The notes beneath the pieces are model-generated. The model saw nothing but the letters and a program-made list of their open reading frames with translations. It was not told the origin of the DNA and ran no database searches. A stretch of 57,867 bases of DNA from an uncultured Nitrospirota bacterium. GTDB lineage: Bacteria > CG2-30-53-67. This document shows, piece by piece, positions 26,643 to 36,348 of this stretch (position 1 is the first letter of the stretch; the number at the start of each line of letters is the position of its first letter). A program made the translations under genes and the position numbers. The stretch lies in assembly GCA_945786985.1 (NCBI GenBank), contig CALZGC010000103.1:1-57867 (forward strand), written 5' to 3'.

Positions 26643-26670
26643 ATAGTACATGAAACCCGGACAAATTCAA
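26643..26670 (-). promoter_or_regulatory. Sigma-70-type promoter of the DUF1015 gene
   Basis: On the minus strand TTGAAT (26670-26665) and TACTAT (26648-26643) are 16 bases apart in an A+T-rich stretch 31 bases before the ATG. Nothing else is visible in 26671-26803. Confidence 0.5.
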
Positions 26671-26803
26671 ACTTTTTTTGCCCCATGAACGAACTTTTTC
26701 AGCTATCAGAGCAGTTCCTATCTCGTAATGTTGAGCAGCGCTGGCGCGTTCCGTGGCGCTGGCGGGCGTCTCAGAGGGCGGCAGCGGTATCTCTCCAAAG
26801 AGC

Positions 26804-26831
26804 TTGACAGGAATCGCCTCTGTGATAGAGT
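26804..26831 (+). promoter_or_regulatory. Sigma-70-type promoter of the carboxymuconolactone decarboxylase-like gene
   Basis: TTGACA (26804-26809) and TAGAGT (26826-26831) are 16 bases apart, about 80 bases before the start codon. It may also serve the CCA-pgpA-cinA-thpR run. Confidence 0.6.
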
Positions 26832-26912
26832 TTGATCCGGGTCCGGCGCGACGTTGGACGTTCTGCGTCCGTTCCCCTTCCTGTTTTTTTTCATTCAGAC
26901 GAGGAGTTCACC

Positions 26913-27224
26913 ATGGCCCATCTGCCCGCACCGTACAAACGCTTCGTAAAGGATTATCCCGAAATCGACAAAGCCTACTCGGCCTTTGCCCGGGCCTGCC
27001 ACGAGCAAGGCCCCCTTGATGAGAAGACCCGCCGATTGGTCAAGCTGGGGGTTGCCCTGGGACTCAGATCCGAAGGGGCCGTCAAGTCCCATGCCCGGCG
27101 TGCCCTGCAGGTCGGCGCCTCCCGGGAAGAGATTGAGCACGCCGTGATGCTCGGGATGACCACCGCCGGATTTCCCGGAACCATTGCAGCCCTAGAGTGG
27201 GTACGGGAAGTGCTCAAGGCATAG
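26913..27224 (+). CDS. Carboxymuconolactone decarboxylase-family protein without the CxxC
   Basis: The 103-residue protein has the AhpD-like helical fold signature (TRRLVKLGVALGLRSEGAVKSHARRAL, then GASREEIEHAVMLGMTTAGFPG). In peroxidase-type members the segment before the conserved histidine is CxxC; here it reads SEGA, so the redox thiol pair is absent and peroxidase activity is unlikely. Many bacteria and archaea have this cysteine-less form of unknown role. GAGGAG precedes the ATG. Stop is TAG. Confidence 0.85.
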   Translation: MAHLPAPYKRFVKDYPEIDKAYSAFARACHEQGPLDEKTRRLVKLGVALGLRSEGAVKSHARRALQVGASREEIEHAVMLGMTTAGFPGTIAALEWVREVLKA

Positions 27225-27252
27225 TCCTGAGCCGACGCCTTCGGAACCCTCC

Positions 27253-28653
27253 ATGCCGCCTCAGCGCGACAACGCCCTCCTCCGGACGATCCAGGATGAC
27301 CCATGGCTCCGGCTGGTTTCCGAGGAAGCCGGACGGCAGCGGGTCCGGGTCTACCTGGTGGGCGGATGGATTCGGGACCGCCTTCTGGGACGGGTCTCCA
27401 GCGACTACGACTTCATTGTGGCGCGGGACCCCGTGCCCCTGGCCAGTGCCCTGGCGACAAAGCTTCCCGGCTCGTTTTTCGTGATGGGGCGGGGTGAGAG
27501 CACCACCCACCGGATCGTGGGAGGCGGGATCACCCTCGATCTGGTTCACCAGCATCCTGCAGGGCTTCGCGCGGAGCTGCTGCGCCGGGACTTCACGGTC
27601 AACACGATCGCCTGTCCACTGGCGGGGGCAGAGGTGCTGGACCCCCTGGGCGGTCTCTCCGATGTGAACCGGAGAGTCATCCGCAGCGCCTCGTCGGTCG
27701 CGTTTGCGGCGGACCCCTTGCGGATGCTGCGGGCGGTACGTTTCTGCACGACGCTGACAGGTTTTCGACTCTCGGGCGAGACCCTTTCTCAAATCCAGGC
27801 CGGTCCCGAGCGGCTTCAGGGGTCCGCCGCCGAGCGAATCCGGGACGAGATGGATCAGGTGATGATCTCCGGTCATGCCGCAACCGGCCTCTCTCTCCTT
27901 GCCGCGACGGGTCTGCTGCCGGTTTTGTTTCCGCAACTGCAGCGCCTGGCCGGTCTCGAACAGGGGCCGTATCATCATCTCGACGCCCTGGCGCATTCCC
28001 GGGCCGTCGTGGGTGAAGTGGACGCCCTGGAGGCCTTGTGCGGACACTTTGATTTCCCCTTTCGGCTCGATCCGGAGGATCGGCGGGTGCTCGCCTATGG
28101 GGCCCTGTTGCACGACATCGGTAAGGCCGACAGCGTGACGCGCGAGGGCGACGGCACGCCGCACTTCTACGGGCACGAGAAACGGAGTACGGCCGCGGCT
28201 GCAGCGATTCTGGCGCACTATGTCTTTCCCACCCGACGCTCGGAACGGATCCGGCGCCTGATCCGGTATCACACCCTGGGGCTTGGATTCCTCAAGTTCG
28301 GGTATACCGAGCGGGCCCTGCGGAGAATCATCCGGCGCCTCGCCGATGATCTGCCGCTGCATGTCCTGCTATCGCTTGCGGACCGGCGCGCGGCACGGGG
28401 AACCGAGTATGACGAAACGCTGCGGCGGACCCTTCGTCTGGGGCAGGCCCTGCTCGACACGTACCGCAAAGAGGGGGAACTGATCCTTGAGCCGCCGCCG
28501 CTGGTCACCGGTGCAGACGTGATGTCGGTGATCGGGATCGATCCGGGGCCGGCCGTGGGTGAGGTGCTCCGCCAGGTGCGGAATCTTCAGATCGACCAGA
28601 TCATCCGGACCCGGGCAGATGCGCTCGCCTATCTTCGAAAACGGAAAGGGTGA
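27253..28653 (+). CDS. CCA-adding / poly(A) polymerase-family nucleotidyltransferase with HD domain
   Basis: The 466-residue protein has the class II tRNA nucleotidyltransferase head: VYLVGGWIRDRLLGR, SDYDFIV with the catalytic Asp pair, RRDFTVNTIA and PLRMLRAVRF. A C-terminal HD domain follows (HHLDALAHSRAVV, ALLHDIGKADS, HEKRS). It would mature or repair tRNA 3' ends, or add poly(A); the two cannot be told apart here. It overlaps pgpA by four bases, starting a tightly packed run that ends at recA. Confidence 0.9.
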   Translation: MPPQRDNALLRTIQDDPWLRLVSEEAGRQRVRVYLVGGWIRDRLLGRVSSDYDFIVARDPVPLASALATKLPGSFFVMGRGESTTHRIVGGGITLDLVHQHPAGLRAELLRRDFTVNTIACPLAGAEVLDPLGGLSDVNRRVIRSASSVAFAADPLRMLRAVRFCTTLTGFRLSGETLSQIQAGPERLQGSAAERIRDEMDQVMISGHAATGLSLLAATGLLPVLFPQLQRLAGLEQGPYHHLDALAHSRAVVGEVDALEALCGHFDFPFRLDPEDRRVLAYGALLHDIGKADSVTREGDGTPHFYGHEKRSTAAAAAILAHYVFPTRRSERIRRLIRYHTLGLGFLKFGYTERALRRIIRRLADDLPLHVLLSLADRRAARGTEYDETLRRTLRLGQALLDTYRKEGELILEPPPLVTGADVMSVIGIDPGPAVGEVLRQVRNLQIDQIIRTRADALAYLRKRKG

Positions 28654-29192
28654 GCCCGTCGCGTTCCACCGGAGCTACAAACTCCTTGACACCCCTTGTC
28701 CAGGGTGATACGATTTCGCCGTTCTTGGGGGCCTGCTTGAATCGATTGGTTCTTTTCTTCGCATCCGGTTTTTACAGCGGGTATGCTCCCATTGCGTCCG
28801 GGACCGTGGGGACGCTGGTCGGGATTCCAGTCTTTATTCTGCTAAGTCAACTTCCTTTACTCCCATATGGCATTCTGACCGCGGGTCTTATTCTCGCCGG
28901 GGTCTGGCTCTCCTTTCGGGCCGAGGCCATTCTGGGCGTGCGCGACAGCGGCATCATCGTCATCGATGAGATCGCCGGTTATCTGGTGACCATGTTCGCC
29001 GTTACACCGGGTTGGGGCAACGTCCTCGGCGGCTTTGTGCTATTCCGGGTGTTCGATATCCTCAAACCCTTTCCCATCCGGAGGATCGACCGCGATCTGC
29101 CCGGCGGGTGGGGGGTCATGCTGGACGATGTGCTGGCCGGCGTCTATGCCAATCTGAGCCTGCAGCTGCTCAGACGGATGCTGGGGATATGA
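28650..29192 (+). CDS. pgpA: Phosphatidylglycerophosphatase A
   Basis: The 180-residue membrane protein has the PgpA landmarks FFASGFYSGYAPIASGTVGT, a DEIAGYLVTM segment, FRVFDILKPFPIRRID and MLDDVLAGVYANL. It removes the phosphate from phosphatidylglycerophosphate to give phosphatidylglycerol. The GTG start overlaps the CCA gene stop; the first 30 residues are poorly conserved and a later start is possible. It overlaps cinA by ATGA. Confidence 0.92.
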   Translation: MSPSRSTGATNSLTPLVQGDTISPFLGACLNRLVLFFASGFYSGYAPIASGTVGTLVGIPVFILLSQLPLLPYGILTAGLILAGVWLSFRAEAILGVRDSGIIVIDEIAGYLVTMFAVTPGWGNVLGGFVLFRVFDILKPFPIRRIDRDLPGGWGVMLDDVLAGVYANLSLQLLRRMLGI

Positions 29193-30430
29193 TTGCAGAG
29201 ATTGTAACCATCCTGTCGGAAGAGGAAATGCTCGATCCGGGCAGCACCGGCGGAGCGGAACTGCTGGAGCGTCGGATGGGCGCGCTTCTGGCGGAGGAGG
29301 GGATGCGGGTTCTCTCGAGCCGCCGTCTCTCGGGCCAAGGGTTAATGCTGGATCAGCTCCTCTTGGAGTCGGCGGCACGCTTTGACCTGGTGCTGGTGCT
29401 CCATCCCGTAAAGAGCGACAAAGCGATGCGGAAGGCCCTGGCGCAGGTGAGCGGCCGAAGCCTGGTGCTGAATGAGGAGCTGCTGAAAGCGCTGAAAGCC
29501 TGCTATGACGAGGCGGGCCGTGCGGTGCCGCGCGATGTTGAAAGCCGAGCCCTCATCCCCAAGGGGGCCCGCTGGATCCTCCCCGCTGGCGGGCTGCGGC
29601 CCGGTCTCGTGGTCGAGATCGCGGGAAAATACCTGGGAGCGCTTCCGTCCGAGCCTGAAGCGGCCGAGTCTCTCTGGGCCCAAACGGCTGGTTATGTGAA
29701 GGAATCGTTCCGGGGGGTTCCGCTCTACAGCCGCTGGCGGACGCTGCAGTTCATCGGGCGATCCCCCGGGCAGATCCACAACGCACTGAAGGCCCACGCC
29801 GAGGGTGCGCGCATTGCCTTTCGGCGCCACGGCAGCCTCTGTGCTGCCACGCTGGCGGTAGAAGGGATCGATCCGACCCGCCTGGATCGGGAACTCGACA
29901 GGATGACAGGCGGCATCCGGCGTGAACTCGGTGCGGATTTCCTCTGTGAGGGGGCGCAGGCCCTTCACGAAATTGTGGGAGGGCTTCTGCTGGAGAAGTC
30001 CCGAAGTATTGCCGTCGGTGAGTCGTGTACGGGGGGCATGGTGTGCTCCCTTCTGGTCGATGTGCCGGGCATCTCCGGGGTGCTCGATCGAGGCGTGGTG
30101 AGCTACAGCAATCGCTCCAAGGCCGATCTGCTCGGTGTGTCGCAGGATGTGTTCAAGACGCACGGTGCCGTCAGCCGGGTGACGGCGCGGCATATGGCCG
30201 CGGGCATCCGGGCACAGGCCGGAACGGATATCGGGGTCGCGGTCACCGGCATTGCGGGGCCCGGGGGAGGGACAAGAGAAAAGCCCGTGGGAACCGTTTT
30301 CATCGGGCTGTCCACGGATGAGGGCAGTGAGGTGACCGAGTATCATTTCCGGGGTAACCGCAGTGAGATTCGTCTCCAGAGCGCCCAAATGGCACTGGAT
30401 CGGGTCCGCAGATTTCTGCTGGGGCGTTGA
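29189..30430 (+). CDS. cinA: CinA-like protein: intact NMN deamidase domain, degenerate N-terminal domain
   Basis: The 413-residue protein has the full C-terminal nicotinamide-nucleotide amidase domain: VGESCTGGMVCSLLVDVPGIS, GVVSYSNRSKADLLGV, AVTGIAGPGGGT and PVGTVFIGLS. The N-terminal half aligns by length and order with the COG1058/MoaB-like pyrophosphatase of CinA but lacks its motifs: GDELLxG is replaced by SEEEMLDPG and GGLGPTxDD by LHPVKSDK. Deamidation of NMN for NAD recycling is probable; ADP-ribose hydrolysis is not. Location in cinA-thpR-recA is the common bacterial order. Confidence 0.88.
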   Translation: MIAEIVTILSEEEMLDPGSTGGAELLERRMGALLAEEGMRVLSSRRLSGQGLMLDQLLLESAARFDLVLVLHPVKSDKAMRKALAQVSGRSLVLNEELLKALKACYDEAGRAVPRDVESRALIPKGARWILPAGGLRPGLVVEIAGKYLGALPSEPEAAESLWAQTAGYVKESFRGVPLYSRWRTLQFIGRSPGQIHNALKAHAEGARIAFRRHGSLCAATLAVEGIDPTRLDRELDRMTGGIRRELGADFLCEGAQALHEIVGGLLLEKSRSIAVGESCTGGMVCSLLVDVPGISGVLDRGVVSYSNRSKADLLGVSQDVFKTHGAVSRVTARHMAAGIRAQAGTDIGVAVTGIAGPGGGTREKPVGTVFIGLSTDEGSEVTEYHFRGNRSEIRLQSAQMALDRVRRFLLGR

Positions 30431-30432
30431 AG

Positions 30433-31074
30433 ATGGTTGCCGGTAGACCGGCCGGTGGGCGGAGCGGTTCCGGCGCGATCCGTGCGTTTATTGCACTGGA
30501 CATTCCGGTGGCACTGAAGGAAGCCCTTGGGACTGTCCAGGAGTCCTTCCGGGACTCCCGGGACCGGATTACCTGGACCCGGGCGGAGGGGATGCACATC
30601 ACCCTGAAGTTTCTGGGGGAGACACGGGAGGCTCAGATCCCGGACATCGAGGCGCGGATGCGGGAAGCCTGTGGGCGCAGCGAGCCCTTTTCTATTAGAC
30701 TGTCAGGTGCGGGGGTATTCCCCGATCTCCGGCGGCCCCGTGTGCTCTGGGTGGGGATCGGAGAGGGGGCGGAGGCGCTGACGGCGCTCTTTCGCGATCT
30801 GGATCCGCGATTGGCACGGCTCGGGTTCCTGCGGGAAAAGCGCCCGTACCACGGGCATGTCACCCTCGGGAGGATCAAGACCATCGGGGACCGGCGGCGC
30901 TTTGCGGGCCGGGTCGCCGAACACCGCACACTGGACGTCGGCCGCATGCCGGCCGACGCGGTGCACCTGATTGAAAGTTGCCTCCATCCGGCGGGCGCGC
31001 AATATACGACACGATTGACCGTTCCCCTCGGTTCGGGGGCGGTGTCAACGGCATCAACACCCCCGCAACCCTGA
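30433..31074 (+). CDS. thpR: RNA 2',3'-cyclic phosphodiesterase
   Basis: The 213-residue protein is a 2H phosphoesterase: the two HxTL motifs are HITLKFLGE near residue 55 and HVTLGRIK near residue 140, with RAFIALDIP at the start of the fold. It opens cyclic phosphates on RNA ends. The ATG at 30433 was preferred to an overlapping TTG at 30427. It sits between cinA and recA, the usual place in many genomes. The last 15 residues are low-complexity. Confidence 0.9.
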   Translation: MVAGRPAGGRSGSGAIRAFIALDIPVALKEALGTVQESFRDSRDRITWTRAEGMHITLKFLGETREAQIPDIEARMREACGRSEPFSIRLSGAGVFPDLRRPRVLWVGIGEGAEALTALFRDLDPRLARLGFLREKRPYHGHVTLGRIKTIGDRRRFAGRVAEHRTLDVGRMPADAVHLIESCLHPAGAQYTTRLTVPLGSGAVSTASTPPQP

Positions 31075-31126
31075 GAGGATTCGAGCGGCGGGTTTCCTGA
31101 ATCGTCCATGTAAAAGGAGTGCAGAA

Positions 31127-32158
31127 ATGGCTGAGAACAACAATCATCGCAGCAAGGCCCTCGATCTGGCGGTGACCCAGATTGAAAAGCAGTTCGGCAA
31201 GGGTGCCATCATGCGCCTGGGATCGGAGGAGCTGGTAAAAGATATTCCATCCATATCATCCGGTTGTCTCTCCCTCGATACGGCTCTCGGAACCGGGGGA
31301 TACCCCCGGGGGCGCATCGTGGAGGTCTACGGGCCCGAGTCGTCGGGAAAAACGACCCTGACGCTCCATGCGATCGCAGAAGCGCAGAAGGCCGGCGGGA
31401 TTGCGGCCTTTATCGATGCAGAGCACGCGCTCGACGTGGCCTATGCCCGAAAGCTTGGGGTGAATACGGACGACCTGCTGGTCTCGCAGCCCGACACCGG
31501 AGAGCAGGCGCTGGAGATCACCGATCTGCTGGTCCGAAGCGGAGCTGTCGACCTCATCGTGGTCGACTCCGTGGCGGCCCTGGTGCCGCGCGCCGAAATC
31601 GAGGGGGACATGGGAGATTCCCATATGGGGTTGCAGGCCAGGCTCATGTCCCAGGCCCTTCGCAAGCTCACGGGAACCGTCTCGCGCTCCAAGACGACCC
31701 TCATTTTCATCAACCAGATCCGCATGAAAATCGGGGTCATGTTCGGCAACCCGGAAACCACCACCGGCGGCAATGCCTTGAAGTTCTATTGTTCGCTACG
31801 CCTGGATATCCGGCGGATCGGCCAGATCAAGGATGGCGACCAGGTTACCGGAAACCGCACCCGCGTGAAGGTGGTGAAGAACAAGGTGGCCCCACCCTTC
31901 CGGCAGGCCGAGTTCGACATCCTGTTCAACGAAGGCATCTCCCGGGAAGGGGATCTCGTCGATCTTGCGGTCGCCCACGGTCTCGTGAAAAAGAGCGGTG
32001 CCTGGTACTCTTACGGTGAGACGCGAATCGGACAGGGGCGGGAGAATGCCCGCACCTACCTGCGGGAGAACGGGGACGTCTACCAGGCGCTGGAGGAGGC
32101 GGTCTCCGAAAAGCTGGGCGTGGTGAGTCAGGTCCGGGAAGACGCGGTCAAGGCCTGA
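31127..32158 (+). CDS. recA: Recombinase A
   Basis: The 343-residue protein is a full-length Rec[15 protein letters not shown], Walker [18 protein letters not shown], the Walker B strand [13 protein letters not shown]2-region [18 protein letters not shown] and the C-terminal domain. It catalyses strand exchange and triggers the SOS response. AAGGAG precedes the ATG. I see no LexA-type operator in the 52-base gap from thpR; no recX gene follows. Confidence 0.98.
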   Translation: MAENNNHRSKALDLAVTQIEKQFGKGAIMRLGSEELVKDIPSISSGCLSLDTALGTGGYPRGRIVEVYGPESSGKTTLTLHAIAEAQKAGGIAAFIDAEHALDVAYARKLGVNTDDLLVSQPDTGEQALEITDLLVRSGAVDLIVVDSVAALVPRAEIEGDMGDSHMGLQARLMSQALRKLTGTVSRSKTTLIFINQIRMKIGVMFGNPETTTGGNALKFYCSLRLDIRRIGQIKDGDQVTGNRTRVKVVKNKVAPPFRQAEFDILFNEGISREGDLVDLAVAHGLVKKSGAWYSYGETRIGQGRENARTYLRENGDVYQALEEAVSEKLGVVSQVREDAVKA

Positions 32159-32162
32159 TTTA

Positions 32163-32191
32163 TTGACAGATTTGGAACCTCCGTGTTAAGC
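32163..32191 (+). promoter_or_regulatory. Sigma-70-type promoter of pilT
   Basis: TTGACA (32163-32168) and TTAAGC (32186-32191) are 17 bases apart, directly after the recA stop and about 85 bases before the pilT ATG. Confidence 0.55.
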
Positions 32192-32278
32192 TGATTTCAG
32201 AATCCAAACAGAGACTTGCCGGGATTGGCCGGAATCCGAGAGGATCTCCGGCCTCTTTCACACGGAAGGTGCCACGCC

Positions 32279-33454
32279 ATGAATCTCAATGATCTGCTGA
32301 AGACCGCCGTCGAACGCAAAGCCTCGGACATACACCTCAAGGCGGGAAGCCCCCCCGTGTTGCGGATCGATGGGGAACTGAGCCCCATGATTGAGCACAA
32401 GCGTCTTAACTCCGAAGACACCATCGCGATCGCCTTCTCCATCATGAGCAACTACCAGAAGCAGAAGTTAAAGGCGAACAGCGAAGTGGACATGGCCCAC
32501 AGCGTGCCCGGCCTCGGGCGTTTCCGGGTGAACATCTTTCAACAGCGCAACACGATCGCCATCGTGCTGCGCGTCATTCCCTTCCGGATTCAGGGGGTCA
32601 CCGAGCTCAATCTCCCACAGGTGGTCGAGAAGCTGGCCCTGCAGCAGAGAGGGCTCGTGCTGGTGACGGGGACCACCGGAAGCGGCAAGTCGACGACCCT
32701 TGCGTCCATCATCGATTACATAAATGCCAACCGAACGACCCACGTCATGACCATCGAAGACCCCATCGAGTTTCTCCACAAAGACAAGAAGAGCCTAGTC
32801 AACCAGCGGGAAATCGGCAACGACGTGAAGGCCTTTGACAGCGCGCTCCGCTCGGCGCTGCGTCAGGACCCCGACGTGATCCTGGTGGGCGAGATGCGGG
32901 ATTACGACACAATTTCTACCGCCCTGACGGCCTCGGAAACCGGTCATTTCGTGCTCAGCACCCTGCACACTATCGATGCCACCGAAACGGTGAACCGCAT
33001 TATCTCGGTCTTCCCGCCGCATCAGCAGAAGCAGGTTCGGATTCAGCTCGCGTCTGTCCTCAAAGGGATCATCTCCCAGCGCCTGGTGGTCCGTGCGGAC
33101 GGCAAGGGGCGTATACCGGCGGTGGAGGTCATGGTGACCACCAATTTGATCCGCGAATACATCACGGACAAGGACAAGACCCGCCTCATCCACGACGCGA
33201 TTGCCGCCGGCAAGACCCAGTACGGCATGCAGACCTTTGACCAGTCCCTCATGGAACTGTACAAGCGCGGCCTGGTCTCCTACGACGAAGCCCTGAAGCG
33301 AAGCTCCAACGCCGACGATTTCGCCCTGAAGGCCCGGGGCATTCAGTCGACCAGCGACCTCTCCTGGGAGGAACAGGAACAGGCTTCCGGCGTTTCGGAC
33401 CGCGCCACGCCGGAGGGAGGGGAAGAGTTCCAGGTCGACCGCTTCTCCTCCTGA
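32279..33454 (+). CDS. pilT: Type IV pilus twitching-motility ATPase PilT
   Basis: The 391-residue protein has the PilT N domain (DIHLKAGSPPVLRIDGEL) and ATPase core: Walker A GTTGSGKSTT, Asp box TIEDPIEF, Walker B VILVGEMRD, the His box STLHTIDA, and the retraction motif region VTTNLIREYI. It powers pilus retraction. The C-terminal 45 residues are Glu/Ser-rich and beyond the usual end. No other pil gene is in the window. The ATG lies about 85 bases after a good promoter. Confidence 0.95.
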   Translation: MNLNDLLKTAVERKASDIHLKAGSPPVLRIDGELSPMIEHKRLNSEDTIAIAFSIMSNYQKQKLKANSEVDMAHSVPGLGRFRVNIFQQRNTIAIVLRVIPFRIQGVTELNLPQVVEKLALQQRGLVLVTGTTGSGKSTTLASIIDYINANRTTHVMTIEDPIEFLHKDKKSLVNQREIGNDVKAFDSALRSALRQDPDVILVGEMRDYDTISTALTASETGHFVLSTLHTIDATETVNRIISVFPPHQQKQVRIQLASVLKGIISQRLVVRADGKGRIPAVEVMVTTNLIREYITDKDKTRLIHDAIAAGKTQYGMQTFDQSLMELYKRGLVSYDEALKRSSNADDFALKARGIQSTSDLSWEEQEQASGVSDRATPEGGEEFQVDRFSS

Positions 33455-33573
33455 GCGGGCCTGTCTGTTCCAATCCAGACCCCCCCTTCAAACGGTCATT
33501 TTCGAGCCTATGGAACCCGCCGTCGCCCCTCTGCTCCCTTATTCTAGCCAATTTTCACCCCCGGGATCTCCTG

Positions 33574-33602
33574 TTGACAAGATGCCCTAAACCCTCTATT
33601 GT
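33574..33602 (+). promoter_or_regulatory. Sigma-70-type promoter of alaS
   Basis: TTGACA (33574-33579) and TATTGT (33597-33602) are 17 bases apart, 31 bases before the alaS ATG, so the leader is short and no T-box fits. Confidence 0.65.
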
Positions 33603-33632
33603 TATGGGGTAATCGACCTTGAGGGCTGGATC

Positions 33633-36278
33633 ATGAAGGGTTCCCAAATCCGCAGAAAATTTCTCGAATTCTTCGAAAAGCATGGGCATACGGTCCTTCC
33701 GAGCTCATCGCTGATCCCCCGGAACGACCCCACCCTCCTGTTCACCAACGCCGGGATGGTGCAGTTCAAAGATATCTTCACCGGGGCCCAGGCGCGCAGC
33801 GTGGCGCGCGCGGCCACCTCTCAGAAATGTCTCCGGGCGGGCGGAAAGCACAACGATCTGGAGAATGTGGGCCGGACCGCCCGGCATCACACCTTCTTTG
33901 AGATGCTCGGAAACTTCTCCTTCGGCGACTACTTCAAGGAGGAAGCGATTCAGCTGGCTTGGGACTTCCTGGTGCGGGAACTGGGGCTTCCGAAGGAGCG
34001 CCTGTGGGTCAGCGTCTTCCACGATGACGACGAAGCTTTCCAGCTCTGGGAGGAGAAGATCCGGGTGCCCGCAGAGCGGATTCTGCGCCTCGGGGAGAAG
34101 GACAACTTCTGGGCGATGGGGGACACGGGGCCGTGCGGCCCCTGCTCGGAGATCCACATGGACCAGGGACCCCAGGTGGGGTGCGGCGGCCCCGAGTGCA
34201 GTCCCGAATGCGACTGCGACCGCTACCTGGAGATCTGGAACTTGGTGTTCATGCAGTTCAGCCGGGATGCATCGGGGCAGCTCACGCCCCTGCCGGCGCC
34301 CAGCATCGACACAGGCATGGGGCTGGAGCGGGTCACGGCTGTCGTGCAGGGGGTGGCGTCCAATTACGACACGGACCTCTTCCAGGGGGTGATCGCCGAG
34401 ATCGCCGATCTGACCGGTCAGGCATACGGTACATCCGCGGCGTCGGACACGTCGATCCGGGTGATTGCCGATCATGTCCGCGCGCTGACCTTTTTGTTTG
34501 CCGACGGGGTTCTTCCGGGCAACGAGGGACGCGGCTATGTGGCGCGGCGCATTCTGCGGCGGGCGGCCCGGCACGGGAAACTGCTCAATCTGGAAGGCGC
34601 CTTTCTCTACAGGCTTTCGGGCTCTGTGGTAGATGAAATGCAGGAGGCCTATCCCGAGTTGCGTGCGGCACGGGAGCATGTGGCCGCCGTCATTCAGAAC
34701 GAAGAGGAGCGTTTTCTGGCGACATTGGACCAGGGACTGACTCTGTTGAGTGACCTTATCGAAAAACTGAAGCAGCAGGGAGAGCGTGTTCTACCCGGTG
34801 CGGAGATCTTCAAGCTCTATGACACCTTCGGGTTTCCTGTTGATCTGACGGAGGACATTGCCCGGGAAAAGGATTTGGTGCTGGACACCGCGGGATTTGA
34901 GCGGGAGATGTCGCAGCAGAAACGCCGGGCCCGGGCCTCCTGGAAGGGATCGGACGAAAAGGGGGTAGCGCCCGTTTATCAGCAGCTGTCGAGCCAGTAC
35001 CGCACGACCTTCGTGGGGTACGAGCGGATTGAGAGCCGCGCAAAACTGGTGGCCGTCGTTCAGGACGGCCGCGTCGTCGATTCGGCCGGGGCCAACGGAG
35101 AGGTGGCTGTCGTGCTCGAGCCGACGCCCTTTTACGCCGAGGCCGGCGGGCAGGTTGGCGATCGCGGGCGGCTCGCCTGGGAGGGCGGCGCGGCGGAAGT
35201 GCTCGATGCCTTCAGCCCGGCGGGTGCGCTCGTGGTGCACAGGGTGCGTGTCCTCCAGGGCATATTGAGGGCGGGGCAGAGTCTGACGGCCCGTGTTTCG
35301 GAAAGCCGGCGGCGGCCCACGGCGCTGAATCACACGGCCACTCACATTCTTCATGCCGTCCTCCGCCAGGTGCTGGGGGATCACGTCAAACAGGCAGGCT
35401 CCCTGGTGGCACCGGACCGGTTGCGGTTCGACTTCACCCATTTTGCGGCGGTGAAACCGAGAGAGCTACAGCGGATCGAGCGGCTCGCCAATGAACGGGT
35501 GTGGCGGAACGCAACGGTGCAGACCGCCGTCAAGCCGCTGGAGGAAGCGCTGGCCGACGGGGCCATGGCCCTCTTCGGAGAGAAATACGGGGATGCCGTC
35601 CGACTCGTTTCCATTCCGGATCTGTCCAAAGAGCTGTGCGGCGGAACCCATGTTCACGCAACGGGGGAGATCGGATTGATCAAAGTGCTGCACGAGGGGG
35701 GGATTGCGGCCGGTGTCCGCAGGATCGAGGCGGTTACCGGAGAGGCGGCGTACGATTATTCCGCCGGGATCGAGGCGGAACTCAGCGATCTTTCGGAGCG
35801 GCTCAAGGGCGCCCCCGGTGAGCTGGCCGGCAAAGTAGAGAAGCTGTTGCAGGAACGCAAGGACCTGCTCCGGGAGGTTCGTGATTTGAAGCGTGAAATG
35901 GCGGAGCAGCAGGGTCAGGATCTTTCCGCTCAGATTCGCGACGTGGACGGCGTGAAAGTTCTGGCGCACCGCATGGATCGCCTCTCGCCGGAGGAACTCC
36001 GGGAGGTTGCGGACCGGCTGCGCGATCGGCTCGGTTCCGGTGTGGTCGTGGCGGGTTCGGAAAAAGAGGGCAAGGTGGCCCTGGTGGCCATGGTGAGTCG
36101 GGATCTCGACGGCAAGGTCCATGCCGGCCACCTGATCCGGGACGTGGCCCGGATGACCGGCGGTGGGGGCGGCGGGCGTTCCGACATGGCCCAGGCCGGC
36201 GGGAAAGATCCGTCGCGGCTGGATGACGCGCTGGAGAAGGTCGTCGAATTGGTGCGAGACCAGATGGCGGGCGGCTGA
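33633..36278 (+). CDS. alaS: Alanine-tRNA ligase
   Basis: The 881-residue protein has all AlaRS parts: the class II catalytic core from KGSQIRRKFLEFFEKHGH (SSLIPRNDPTLLFTNAGM, GRTARHHTFFEMLGNFSFGDYFKEEA region), the tRNA-recognition helices, the editing domain with HTATHILH and SKELCGGTHV (zinc ligands His, His, Cys, His), and the C-Ala domain ending GGGGGRSDMAQAGGKDP. It charges tRNA-Ala and clears mischarged Ser and Gly. Length is normal. Confidence 0.98.
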   Translation: MKGSQIRRKFLEFFEKHGHTVLPSSSLIPRNDPTLLFTNAGMVQFKDIFTGAQARSVARAATSQKCLRAGGKHNDLENVGRTARHHTFFEMLGNFSFGDYFKEEAIQLAWDFLVRELGLPKERLWVSVFHDDDEAFQLWEEKIRVPAERILRLGEKDNFWAMGDTGPCGPCSEIHMDQGPQVGCGGPECSPECDCDRYLEIWNLVFMQFSRDASGQLTPLPAPSIDTGMGLERVTAVVQGVASNYDTDLFQGVIAEIADLTGQAYGTSAASDTSIRVIADHVRALTFLFADGVLPGNEGRGYVARRILRRAARHGKLLNLEGAFLYRLSGSVVDEMQEAYPELRAAREHVAAVIQNEEERFLATLDQGLTLLSDLIEKLKQQGERVLPGAEIFKLYDTFGFPVDLTEDIAREKDLVLDTAGFEREMSQQKRRARASWKGSDEKGVAPVYQQLSSQYRTTFVGYERIESRAKLVAVVQDGRVVDSAGANGEVAVVLEPTPFYAEAGGQVGDRGRLAWEGGAAEVLDAFSPAGALVVHRVRVLQGILRAGQSLTARVSESRRRPTALNHTATHILHAVLRQVLGDHVKQAGSLVAPDRLRFDFTHFAAVKPRELQRIERLANERVWRNATVQTAVKPLEEALADGAMALFGEKYGDAVRLVSIPDLSKELCGGTHVHATGEIGLIKVLHEGGIAAGVRRIEAVTGEAAYDYSAGIEAELSDLSERLKGAPGELAGKVEKLLQERKDLLREVRDLKREMAEQQGQDLSAQIRDVDGVKVLAHRMDRLSPEELREVADRLRDRLGSGVVVAGSEKEGKVALVAMVSRDLDGKVHAGHLIRDVARMTGGGGGGRSDMAQAGGKDPSRLDDALEKVVELVRDQMAGG

Positions 36279-36348
36279 CGCACGGCTTGGCGGGAGCCTC
36301 CGCCCCGGTCAGAGCGGTCCGCGTTCTTTAACTGTAGGAGGGGATCTT

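Noticed and set aside
31075-31126. LexA box before recA
   Set aside because: No CTGT-N8-ACAG or other LexA-like palindrome found in the gap.
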